Source: Myxococcota bacterium
Lineage (GTDB): Bacteria > Myxococcota_C > UBA6777
Length of the DNA stretch: 14,149 nt
NCBI GenBank assembly: GCA_963169055.1
Contig: CAUJFU010000006.1
Coordinates: 1-14,149, forward strand
Reading direction: 5' to 3'
Below the pieces are notes generated by a model. It made no database searches, was not told the DNA's origin, and was given only the letters and a program-made list of their open reading frames with translations. This document shows positions 1 through 6,320 of this stretch, piece by piece; within the stretch, counting starts at the first letter, position 1; every line of letters begins with the position of its first letter. A program made the translations under genes and the position numbers.

Positions 1-443
1 TAATCTACCGATACCCACGCTTCTTCCCCGCCACAAGCATTTCCATAAGTCTTGCCATCGCAACCGCAGACACGATCGTATTGCGTGGTGCAAGCTTGGG
101 GTTTTGGAGTGCAAACGCCCATGTTGTCGGCCACTTTGCAGGTTCCATCGGCCATTTTGCAGAAGTCGCCTTTGTTTTTACAAGCGATTCCTGCGATCCC
201 ACCGCATTTTTCAGCGGGAGGGGGGACACAGGCTTTCAAGGTACAAGCGACTTGACCGTTTGCGCTACACGAACAGGAGTTGCAGCCGTCGGTTGAAGCG
301 AAAGCATCGCCCGGGTTGTAGGTCTTGCCTCCGTAGGAACAAGTCTGTTGGATCGGGCCACCACATCCGCCCTGTGCGCCCGTAAGCATCACAAAGCCGC
401 CCATCATCAACGTCCAATAAAACAGATACCGTTTGAGATCCAT
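1..443 (-). CDS. Secreted or lipoprotein-like pacifastin/Kazal protein, 3' end outside window
   Basis: The frame is open from an ATG at 443 to the left edge (147 codons), so the C-terminus is missing. GGAGG lies 6 bases upstream of the ATG and supports this start. Residues 1-26 are a basic/hydrophobic leader followed by C27; the lipobox (AQGGC) is poor, so lipid attachment is uncertain. Residues 35-72 form a pacifastin/VWC-like module: Cys, about 18 residues, C-N-x-C-x-C, Gly, C-T-x3-C. From C80 a 10-Cys Kazal-like module begins and is cut just before its last Cys. By alignment to the grasshopper inhibitor SGCI the pacifastin P1 residue is Leu, in ACTLKAC, which is identical to SGCI there. 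By alignment to ovomucoid third domain the Kazal P1 is Thr. It is a paralogue of the next gene (652-2169), 208 bp away on the same strand. Inhibitor function is inferred from module type. Confidence 0.85.
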   Translation of the reverse strand, partial: MDLKRYLFYWTLMMGGFVMLTGAQGGCGGPIQQTCSYGGKTYNPGDAFASTDGCNSCSCSANGQVACTLKACVPPPAEKCGGIAGIACKNKGDFCKMADGTCKVADNMGVCTPKPQACTTQYDRVCGCDGKTYGNACGGEEAWVSVD

Positions 444-494
444 ACCATTCCTCCACATTTGGGTCTTGCGAAGCACAAAAAGCCGTGTGTTTCT

Positions 495-516
495 AAAAAG
501 CGCGTCCACGCTTTTT
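495..516 (-). terminator. Possible intrinsic terminator between the two inhibitor genes
   Basis: A perfect 8-bp inverted repeat, AAAAAGCG / CGCTTTTT, with a 6-base loop. It lies about 135 bp after the stop of the gene at 652-2169 and about 50 bp before the start of the partial gene at 443. Its A/T-rich outer stem gives a run of five T on either strand, so it could work in either direction. It is short and the T run is part of the stem, so the call is tentative. If it acts, the left-edge gene is expressed separately or attenuated. Confidence 0.35.
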
Positions 517-651
517 CTAAAACAAGGTCACGTCAGGCTTCGCGGTGAAAAATCAAACATTGCGATCATACCCTGATCGCCAAGCTGCGCGATCTTGTTG
601 TTTGCATCGTTTCACGCAGCGCCTCTGATCTCTATCCATCTTTTTTTGAAA

Positions 652-2169
652 TTATTTGCAGGCCCCTGTGTAATCAACCGAAACACCCGCAACATCGGCC
701 TCACAATCGTTTCCATAGGTCTTTCCATTGCAACCGCAGACTTGCATCACCACGGTCAGGCAACTTTTGGGCTTTGGGGTACAAACGCCCATATTGTCGG
801 CCAATTTACAGGTGTTGATGGGAAATTTACAAAAGGCGTTGGGATCGCTGCAAGTGAAGCCCGCGATCCCACCGCATTGTTCGGGAGTAGGGCAAGCGCG
901 TTTGGTGCAGTTCGCAACACCGTTGGGGCCACAAGAGCAAGTATTACAGCCGTCACCCGCAGGAAAAGTTTCGCCGTCTTTGTACTCTTTGCCATTGTAT
1001 TTGCAGATCACGCCGGTGCTTTTGCATTCGCCTTTGTAATCGACCGATACACCGACGTTGTCGGCATCACAAGCATTTCCGTAAGTCTTGCCATCACAAC
1101 CACAGACAGGGTCGTACTGTTGGGTGCAGCCTTGGGGGGGAGTGGTGCAAACGCCCATGTTGTCGGCCACTTTGCAAGTGCCGATCGCCATTTTGCAAAA
1201 GTCGCCTTTGTTTTGGCAAGCGATCCCTACGATCCCACCGCATTTTTCTTCGACAGGGCAAGCGATCTTGGTGCATCCGATCACTCCGCCTTTTTCACAC
1301 ATACAAGTGTTGCAACCGTCCACAGCAGGGAAGGACTCTCCAATCTTGTAGTTCTTGCCGTTGTAAGAACATACCACCACAGGACACGCCCCCACAGAAC
1401 GGCTCGATATCCCCGCTGCTGCGGCTTTGCAGGCACTTTCGTATTCTTGACCATCGCAGCCGCACACAGGCTCGACGATCAACGCACACACCGAAGGTTT
1501 TGGCGCACAAGTTCCGGGGATATCGGTGGTTCCGCAATGGCTATCTTGGCGGCAAAACCAACCGTCAGGACAAGCAGGCAGACCACGCGATCCACACGAA
1601 GGACAAGCTTGGGTGGTACAAGAGACCGTCCCACCTGCAACATCCGTACAAGTGCAGCGATTACAGCCATCGCTCGCAAGAAACGTTTCGCCTTGTTTGT
1701 AGCGTTGCCCGTTGTATTGGCAGATCACAGGAGAGGTCTTGCACTCGCCTTTGTAATCGACCGAAACACCCGCAGCATCGGCCCCACAAGCATTTCCGTA
1801 AGTCTTGCCATCACAACCACACACAGGCGCATATTCTTGTGTGCAAGCTTGCGGCTTGGTCGTGCAGATGCCTTGGTTGTCTTTCGTGTTGCACGAGCTT
1901 TCAGCGTATTTGCAAAAATCGCCCACCTTCTTGCAAGCGATCCCCGCGATCCCACCGCAGGTATCGCCGTTGCAGACCAACAGCGTGCATGCGATCTTTC
2001 CGTCTTGGCTGCACCCACAAGTATTGCATCCGTCTTTTGCAGGAAAGCTCTTTCCAGCGAGATACACCTTGCCCTCATAAGAACAAGTCGCAGGCCACTC
2101 CCACGGATCAAAGACGCACGCCGAAGTCACCCACCACAAGCCACACCACAACAAGCCCCACCGACGCAT
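652..2169 (-). CDS. Lipoprotein with four pacifastin/VWC-like plus Kazal-like module pairs
   Basis: 505 residues. The leader ends at lipobox TSAC (C18), predicting a lipid-anchored envelope protein. The modules alternate: pacifastin/VWC-like at 29-66, 150-189, 267-304 and 389-426, each ending C-N-x-C-x-C..G..C-T-x3-C; Kazal-like at 71-143, 192-262, 310-382 and 432-504. The Kazal units carry 10 Cys and the signature VCGC(D/N)G. They have an extra Cys after CIII and lack the usual CV, as is common in bacterial Kazal-like proteins. Predicted P1 residues are Q, L, Q, T in the Kazal units and L, T, K, K in the pacifastin units. The ATG is 9 bases after the FecR-like stop, and the Shine-Dalgarno AAGGAGG overlaps that TAA, so the genes are very probably co-transcribed. 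Family knowledge: both module types are canonical serine protease inhibitors in animals. Inhibition here is inference; adhesion or matrix binding is the alternative. Confidence 0.88.
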   Translation of the reverse strand: MRRWGLLWCGLWWVTSACVFDPWEWPATCSYEGKVYLAGKSFPAKDGCNTCGCSQDGKIACTLLVCNGDTCGGIAGIACKKVGDFCKYAESSCNTKDNQGICTTKPQACTQEYAPVCGCDGKTYGNACGADAAGVSVDYKGECKTSPVICQYNGQRYKQGETFLASDGCNRCTCTDVAGGTVSCTTQACPSCGSRGLPACPDGWFCRQDSHCGTTDIPGTCAPKPSVCALIVEPVCGCDGQEYESACKAAAAGISSRSVGACPVVVCSYNGKNYKIGESFPAVDGCNTCMCEKGGVIGCTKIACPVEEKCGGIVGIACQNKGDFCKMAIGTCKVADNMGVCTTPPQGCTQQYDPVCGCDGKTYGNACDADNVGVSVDYKGECKSTGVICKYNGKEYKDGETFPAGDGCNTCSCGPNGVANCTKRACPTPEQCGGIAGFTCSDPNAFCKFPINTCKLADNMGVCTPKPKSCLTVVMQVCGCNGKTYGNDCEADVAGVSVDYTGACK

Positions 2170-2178
2170 ACGCCCTCC

Positions 2179-3468
2179 TTACTGAAGCCGCTTTTGCAAG
2201 GCCAAAAAGTGCGGATAATAGCTCTCTTTGGGCGAATGTGCTTGCAGATACGAAGCGATCAACTTTCGTGCTTCTTGGCGCTCGCTCGGGCCGCGCTGGC
2301 TCAAGGCTTCCGTGAGCCAATACAAGACTTGTTGTTTTTCCATCCCACGCTGCGCATAACGCTTGAGATAATGCCGATACCATCGCACACATGGCGTCCC
2401 ATCCAAAAAGATCGTGCGGCAAACTTGCATGGCGGAAAGCAAGCTAAGTTCCGCAGCACCATCGGGGGGATTCATCCGATATTCGGCCAACAAGAGAGCG
2501 TACACTTGGTGTCGGTACACCTTGCCGTTGGGCTGCTTGGCGAGACGACGCAGCGAAGCTTGTGCGCGCCGAAACAAGGCATCTTTTGAGATTGCGGATA
2601 TGCCGGGTTCTTCGGCACGATCCAAGACAAAAGAAAACAAGGCTTGGGGGGCGTGTTGGGCAAACCAATCGATCTTTTGTGCAGAAGAAGCCTCCACAGG
2701 AGGCAAGGGATAGTGCTGGATCTGACCTGAAGACAAATCAATGCGCTGCCCTTGGCCCGATCTCAAAAGGCCGAAAGATCGGGAACCTTGTTCGAGCAGA
2801 ACTTTTCCATGCGTCACTTCCACGCGCACCCAATCGCGGCGTTGCTCGACCGAAAAGACAGTGCCACGCACCAAGACGCGCAGATCACCCCGACAATGCA
2901 CAGCAAAACGCTCCATACTCTTTGGCGTGACGTGGATGTGAATGTGACCGTGTGCCATCTTGACTTCGGTGGAACGGTTGTTTTGGCGCAAGAGATGGAG
3001 TCGGGTTTGTTGTTTTGCTTGCAAACGCCAGCGATGACCTTGGCGGATACTTCCCTCTGCGTCTTGAGTGTGGAGGCGTTGTTCTGAAACGGCCTGTACA
3101 TCGGCGTTTTCTTGGGCGGCCATTTTTTGCGTAGAAGAGGGCTGTTTGCTTGGTTGGTTTGGCGAGGCTTCTTTGTTCCATTGTCCTGCAAAACGCAAGG
3201 GAACCAGCGCTTCTTGTGTCGAAGCGCTCCACCACACAAGCAAGGCCACAAAGCACGAAGCCATCGCGCCCATCGTACCCATCGCCCAACCCGAGGGGCG
3301 GCGGATCGGCAATGTTCCAACAACCTTGGGAAATGCAGCAATTAGTTCGCGCTCGACTTCGCGCAAGATCACCTGTTCTTCGGACGTGGTCTGCTCCCAA
3401 GGAATCAGCCGCTGCTCCAAAGAAACCATCTTCCCGTATGTTCCTTGTGCTGCTTTTGGATGATTCAT
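2179..3468 (-). CDS. FecR-like transmembrane protein, putative anti-sigma/sensor
   Basis: 429 residues from the ATG at 3468; this start overlaps the sigma-factor stop as ATGA, which implies translational coupling. A longer frame to 3507 exists but lacks this logic. Residues 1-58 form a short, mostly helical cytoplasmic part. A transmembrane segment lies at about 61-83, then a Gln/Ser-rich spacer. A FecR-type beta domain spans about 138-245, with the hallmark VRGTVFSV at 200-207 followed by VRVEVTHGKV. Residues 260-429 are helical with a TPR-like look, beyond what a simple FecR has. In known FecR systems the N-terminus binds the partner ECF sigma and the periplasmic domain senses a signal through an outer-membrane receptor. 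No TonB receptor is in view here. The cytoplasmic part is short and lacks a clear zinc-finger motif, so anti-sigma activity is inferred from the gene pair. Confidence 0.82.
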   Translation of the reverse strand: MNHPKAAQGTYGKMVSLEQRLIPWEQTTSEEQVILREVERELIAAFPKVVGTLPIRRPSGWAMGTMGAMASCFVALLVWWSASTQEALVPLRFAGQWNKEASPNQPSKQPSSTQKMAAQENADVQAVSEQRLHTQDAEGSIRQGHRWRLQAKQQTRLHLLRQNNRSTEVKMAHGHIHIHVTPKSMERFAVHCRGDLRVLVRGTVFSVEQRRDWVRVEVTHGKVLLEQGSRSFGLLRSGQGQRIDLSSGQIQHYPLPPVEASSAQKIDWFAQHAPQALFSFVLDRAEEPGISAISKDALFRRAQASLRRLAKQPNGKVYRHQVYALLLAEYRMNPPDGAAELSLLSAMQVCRTIFLDGTPCVRWYRHYLKRYAQRGMEKQQVLYWLTEALSQRGPSERQEARKLIASYLQAHSPKESYYPHFLALQKRLQ

Positions 3469-4199
3469 CGAAGCCACTCCTCTACAGACAAGCCCAAGCG
3501 CTTGCACTCGCGCACAAGACGCTCACGCAGTTCTTGGCGCGCCCGATGCAATCGCGATGCAACCGTTCCCACCGAGATCCCCAGTTCTTCCGCCGCTTCT
3601 TCGATCTTCCGCCCTTCGAGATCGCACAACAACACCACAACTCGCTTGTCTGCTCCCAAGCGCCCCAATACCTCATGCACCAACTGGCGAAGTTCCTCTC
3701 GCAAAAAGATCTGCTCATGCAAAGCCTCGGAAGATCCGCCACCTTCCTCACCATCAGGCCAAAAACGCTCCAAAAACGAGCGCCATGTTTGTTGGCGACG
3801 AAAACGATCGCGCATCATGTTCGTTGCGATGCGGTTGAGCCACGCATGAAGTAGGCCATTCCCTTGGTAGCGACCGAGGTGTTGAAGGCTCTGCAAGAAA
3901 AATTGTTGAAGACTATCGCGTGCGGCGTCTTCGTCGTTGGTCCAACGCAAGAAGCGCCGATAGAAATAAGGGGAGTAATGTCGATACATCTCGCGAAAGG
4001 CCCTTTGATCGCCCGCCAAGATCCGCTGCACAAGAGCAAGATCTTGTTCGATCTGTTGTTGTACTGAAGAAGCATCTTGCGAAGGAAAGGGAGCGGGTGT
4101 AGTCATCGATTCATCGGTGCAACCAAGAGGTAAAGCAGAACACGCGAGTGTTTGCGCACTATCGCATCCTTTTCGCTCTGCTGACAACCCTTGCTCCAT
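3465..4199 (-). CDS. ECF-family RNA polymerase sigma factor
   Basis: 244 residues from the ATG at 4199. Region sigma-2 lies at about 57-135, containing the core-binding DAARDSLQQFF stretch and the NRIATNMMRDRFRR end. Region sigma-4 lies at about 165-228, with the helix-turn-helix EEAAEELGISVGTVASRLHRA. There is no sigma-3 domain, as expected for an ECF sigma. The start is debatable. The ATG at 4199 has GAGGT with a 6-base spacer. An internal ATG at 4106 (213 residues, nearer family size) has no visible ribosome site. The extra 31 residues contain three Cys (12, 20, 27). The stop overlaps the FecR-like start by ATGA. It probably directs transcription of its own operon, including the inhibitor lipoproteins; I found no convincing cognate promoter motif. 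Confidence 0.88.
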   Translation of the reverse strand: MEQGLSAERKGCDSAQTLACSALPLGCTDESMTTPAPFPSQDASSVQQQIEQDLALVQRILAGDQRAFREMYRHYSPYFYRRFLRWTNDEDAARDSLQQFFLQSLQHLGRYQGNGLLHAWLNRIATNMMRDRFRRQQTWRSFLERFWPDGEEGGGSSEALHEQIFLREELRQLVHEVLGRLGADKRVVVLLCDLEGRKIEEAAEELGISVGTVASRLHRARQELRERLVRECKRLGLSVEEWLR

Positions 4200-4324
4200 C
4201 GCTCGACCTCAACCAACCACGACGCATCCCAACACCTCGCTTTCCACAGCCTTGACGCACCAAGGCAAAAGTTTTTCCCAAAAAAATCACCCTTCCACAG
4301 GAATTGCACAATTGGATGGCTTTT

Positions 4325-4449
4325 GTGGGGTTTTACCCCACACCCCACAAGGGAGCGCGGCTCCCTTGACCCTGTATGGATGGGGCGAGCAGCGCTTTTC
4401 AAAACCAACAGATCGATCGCTCGAATGCTTGCGAACACGGCTTTTTTTG
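4325..4449 (+). repeat. Dispersed repeat A, copy 1
   Basis: About 125 bp that aligns along its length with 10260-10381 and, inverted, with 14032-14149. It starts with a small hairpin (GGGG-TTTTA-CCCC), followed by CACCCCACAAGGGAGC and a hairpin whose arms CAAGGGAGC/GCTCCCTTG pair perfectly over 9 bp around GCG. It continues through TTGACCC, TTTTCAAAACCAAC and GCGAACAC to a T-rich end. The 4200-4681 gap holds only this element and repeat B. A 189-codon frame crossing it is judged spurious. It is probably a non-coding, possibly mobile or REP-like sequence. Confidence 0.75.
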
Positions 4450-4545
4450 CCCACAGATGGCTCCCATAGGCGTACACTTCCAAAAGATATCGCTGTGTTC
4501 GACACCCTATAATACGAAATCCGCCCGTTGCGCTATCGTAAAGAG

Positions 4546-4640
4546 GTAGGGGCAGCCCCCTGTGGCTGCCCAAGAATCGGGCAATTACAGCGGATCGCAT
4601 CCACCTTGCGATCACGCACCACTCAGATATCGTATTACCT
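4546..4640 (+). repeat. Dispersed repeat B, copy 1
   Basis: About 95 bp beginning GTAGGGGCAGCC with a perfect hairpin GGGCAGCC/GGCTGCCC around CCCTGT (4550-4571). Its tail contains GCGGATCGCA and CAGATATCGTA. A diverged second copy starts at 9250 with the same CCCTGTGGCTGCCCAA core and the same GATATCGTA end. The hairpin-head plus conserved-tail layout is like REP-type intergenic elements. Confidence 0.6.
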
Positions 4641-4681
4641 CGGACTGAGGATGTGTCGCCCCAAGCTCTCACGATACGATC

Positions 4682-5206
4682 TTAAAAAGTGAACCATGCT
4701 CCCAGCCCCACGGGCATCTGTACAAGATGCGGTGCGTCGGTGCTGCCCTCTGTTGGAGAGAAACCAAACGGCGGCAGATAATGCACGGAGATATCCAACG
4801 ACAACGTGAACCATGAAGCCAATTCCAGCCGCAGCCTCGCCCCCAACGCAAAGCCCCACCCCGACACCAGCGCATATTTCTGCTCTCCGCGATCCACCAC
4901 CTGAAAATCCATGACCGCCCCTGCCAAGACCTCAACACGCAAAGGATACGCACCAAGCTTCCACGGCAACAGCGGCGACCAGCCCAACAAAAACGACGGA
5001 CGAAATAGCCCGATGCTCCGCCCCATCTGCAACGTATAAAGATGCGAGCGCAACCCCACATACAGCGTCCAATCTCCCAACCCCACCCCAAAAAACACAG
5101 GCCCCCCAAAATCCGCACGTTGAAATCCTGTCACCAACACCTCTGGCACCAAACCCACAGCCACATGAAACCACCGACGTTTCGAGGCCAACGAACGGCT
5201 CTGCAT
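4682..5206 (-). CDS. Beta-barrel-like outer-membrane domain, downstream part of a split gene
   Basis: 174 residues from the ATG at 5206, chosen because GAGG sits 7 bases upstream. An in-frame ATG at 5248 has no ribosome site. The sequence is a run of short amphipathic strands rich in Gly, Leu, Trp and Phe, and it ends in Phe (GAWFTF), as outer-membrane barrels do. No signal peptide is present on either start. The same frame continues upstream, without a stop, to the single amber codon at 5291-5293 that ends the secreted, repeat-bearing frame 5291-6037. The residues between, including PPKPTKPS, continue the KPS/KPT repeat style of that frame. I infer that this was the C-terminal barrel of one longer protein. 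Alone it would lack an export signal, so it may be non-functional unless the amber codon is read through. Confidence 0.6.
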   Translation of the reverse strand: MQSRSLASKRRWFHVAVGLVPEVLVTGFQRADFGGPVFFGVGLGDWTLYVGLRSHLYTLQMGRSIGLFRPSFLLGWSPLLPWKLGAYPLRVEVLAGAVMDFQVVDRGEQKYALVSGWGFALGARLRLELASWFTLSLDISVHYLPPFGFSPTEGSTDAPHLVQMPVGLGAWFTF

Positions 5207-5290
5207 CAATGAACCTCGTTTGACTGGCGCAACTGGCACCAACAACATCGAAAGTTTTTTTTCTTTCGAAGGTTTCGTTGGTTTAGGAGG

Positions 5291-6037
5291 CTACGTTATG
5301 ATCAGGGCTTTTGTTGTATTCGGTGTATTCGGTGTATTCGGTGTATTCGGTGTATTCGGTGTATTCGGTGGTTTCGATGGTTTCGATGGTTTCGATGGTT
5401 TCGATGGTTTCGATGGTTTCGATGTGTTCGATGGTTTCGATGTGTTCGGTGTGTTCGGTGTGTTCGATGGTTTCGATGGTTTCGGTGGTTTCGATGTATT
5501 CGGTGTGTTCGATGTATTCGGAAGATTGCGTTGAGTGGGGGGGAGTTGAGGAGACGAGGCGTTGGGATGGGTAGCCAAGCGCTTTCTGATGGTTCGTCGT
5601 TTCGTCCGATGTTTTGGGCTTTTTCGAGCGCGTATTGGAGGCGCAAAGATCGCCGATGGCGGGGGGGAAACAAGCTGTGATTGAACAGAAGAAGGCGACG
5701 GCTTTTGCTCGATCCAATCTGCAAAAAGCTCCAAATACACCACCATCGCTCTGGCTCGAACGGTAGGTGTTTTTAGTTTTAGAGGAAGGTGAAAAGACCG
5801 TATCCATCGCCCCTTTTGGATCAAAAGGGTGTTGGAATTTTGAAGGTGGAGTGTGGTGGTGTGAGGTGTTTGTGTTGGACGGGTGAGGAGCGTATAACCT
5901 TCCAACGTCAAGAGATGACGGAGTTTTTTGTATTCGCCGCTTTTTTTGTAAGGCTCAGGGACGTGCAAGAACACAGGCCGAGGAACCGCCGTGGAGGGGA
6001 GACAAAAAAGGCAATACAAAAGCCACAAACAAGGCAT
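5291..6037 (-). CDS. Secreted protein with NTP/KPS tripeptide-repeat tail, interrupted by amber codon
   Basis: 248 residues. Residues 1-18 form a hydrophobic leader, with likely cleavage near STAVPR. Residues 20-110 are a small soluble domain (HVPEPY near its start, ending in a helix RARAMVVYLELFADWI). Residues 111-170 are a Pro/Ser/Arg-rich linker. Residues 171-242 are 24 tripeptides, mainly NTP, NTS and KPS. The frame ends at TAG 5293-5291, but the next codons are open for another 202 residues into the barrel domain 4682-5206. The layout of leader, small alpha/beta domain, Pro-rich linker and barrel resembles uncharacterised envelope proteins of myxobacteria; this is family-style recall, not a database hit. 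The Shine-Dalgarno is weak. A sigma-70-like promoter at 6239-6268 would give a roughly 195-nt leader containing the 35-bp repeats. Confidence 0.62.
   Translation of the reverse strand: MPCLWLLYCLFCLPSTAVPRPVFLHVPEPYKKSGEYKKLRHLLTLEGYTLLTRPTQTPHTTTLHLQNSNTLLIQKGRWIRSFHLPLKLKTPTVRARAMVVYLELFADWIEQKPSPSSVQSQLVSPPPSAIFAPPIRARKSPKHRTKRRTIRKRLATHPNASSPQLPPTQRNLPNTSNTPNTSKPPKPSKPSNTPNTPNTSKPSNTSKPSKPSKPSKPSKPSKPPNTPNTPNTPNTPNTPNTTKALIIT
5312..5527 (-). repeat. 9-bp tandem repeat (24 units) inside a coding region
   Basis: 24 nine-base units, of two main types in the coding sense: AATACACCG (Asn-Thr-Pro) and AAACCATCG (Lys-Pro-Ser), with NTS, KPP and NLP variants. Like units are clustered: five NTP in a row, then five KPS in a row. 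This suggests expansion by slippage or unequal exchange. Because nine is a multiple of three, copy-number change lengthens the linker without shifting frame. All three minus-strand frames and at least two plus-strand frames are open through it. Confidence 0.9.
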
Positions 6038-6064
6038 TGCGCCACACCATACTCTCGATCAATC

Positions 6065-6204
6065 CGAAAGGTAGGCAAAGACACGCATCTCGATCTGCCC
6101 GAAAGGTAGGCAAAGACACGCACCTCGATCCGCCCGAAAGGTAGGCAAAGGCACGCATCTCGATCCGCCCGAAAGGTGGACAAAGACACGCATCTCGATC
6201 CACC
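6065..6204. repeat. 35-bp tandem repeat, four full units
   Basis: Four adjacent units start at 6065, 6100, 6135 and 6170, each exactly 35 bp. They share CGAAAGGTAGGCAAAG, then ACACGCATCTCGATC and CGCC, with a few substitutions per unit. Partial units flank the array (CTCGATC before it; CAAAG after 6205). There are no spacers, so it is not a CRISPR. It lies between a candidate promoter (6239-6268) and the start codon at 6037, and would therefore be part of the transcript leader. 35 is not a multiple of three, and the frames that cross it show no protein-like sequence. Confidence 0.9.
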
Positions 6205-6238
6205 CAAAGAAACCGCAAAGAACAACGGATCGCGCAGG

Positions 6239-6268
6239 AAGATAGGTTGTTTGCTCGAAAGCTGTCAA
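6239..6268 (-). promoter_or_regulatory. Candidate sigma-70 promoter for the repeat-tail gene
   Basis: On the minus strand TTGACA (6268-6263) is followed after 18 bases by TATCTT (6244-6239). This is a perfect -35 and a 4/6 -10. The predicted start is near 6232, about 195 bases before the ATG at 6037, with the 35-bp repeat array in between. No other gene start lies closer. Confidence 0.45.
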
Positions 6269-6320
6269 GATCAAAGAACTCCCCCACGTCACCCCGCCCT
6301 TGGGAGCAAAAGAACACAAA

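Noticed and set aside
575-594. GATCGC/GCGATC hairpin between the two inhibitor genes
   Set aside because: Only 6 bp with no T run in the direction of transcription; GCGATC is frequent in this sequence, so chance is likely.
595-2589. A 664-codon plus-strand open frame
   Set aside because: It is antisense to the module-repeat lipoprotein and the FecR-like gene. Its apparent repeats are the complement of the Kazal/pacifastin codons; the minus-strand frame has lipobox, domains and ribosome site.
4508-4513. TATAAT as a plus-strand promoter -10
   Set aside because: No -35 at a suitable distance and no plus-strand gene follows.
4103-4672. A 189-codon minus-strand frame in the gap upstream of the sigma gene
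   Set aside because: It runs through repeats A and B and overlaps the sigma N-terminus in another frame, with no domain or export signal.
6065-6204. CRISPR array
   Set aside because: The 35-bp units abut directly with no unique spacers, and no cas gene is present.
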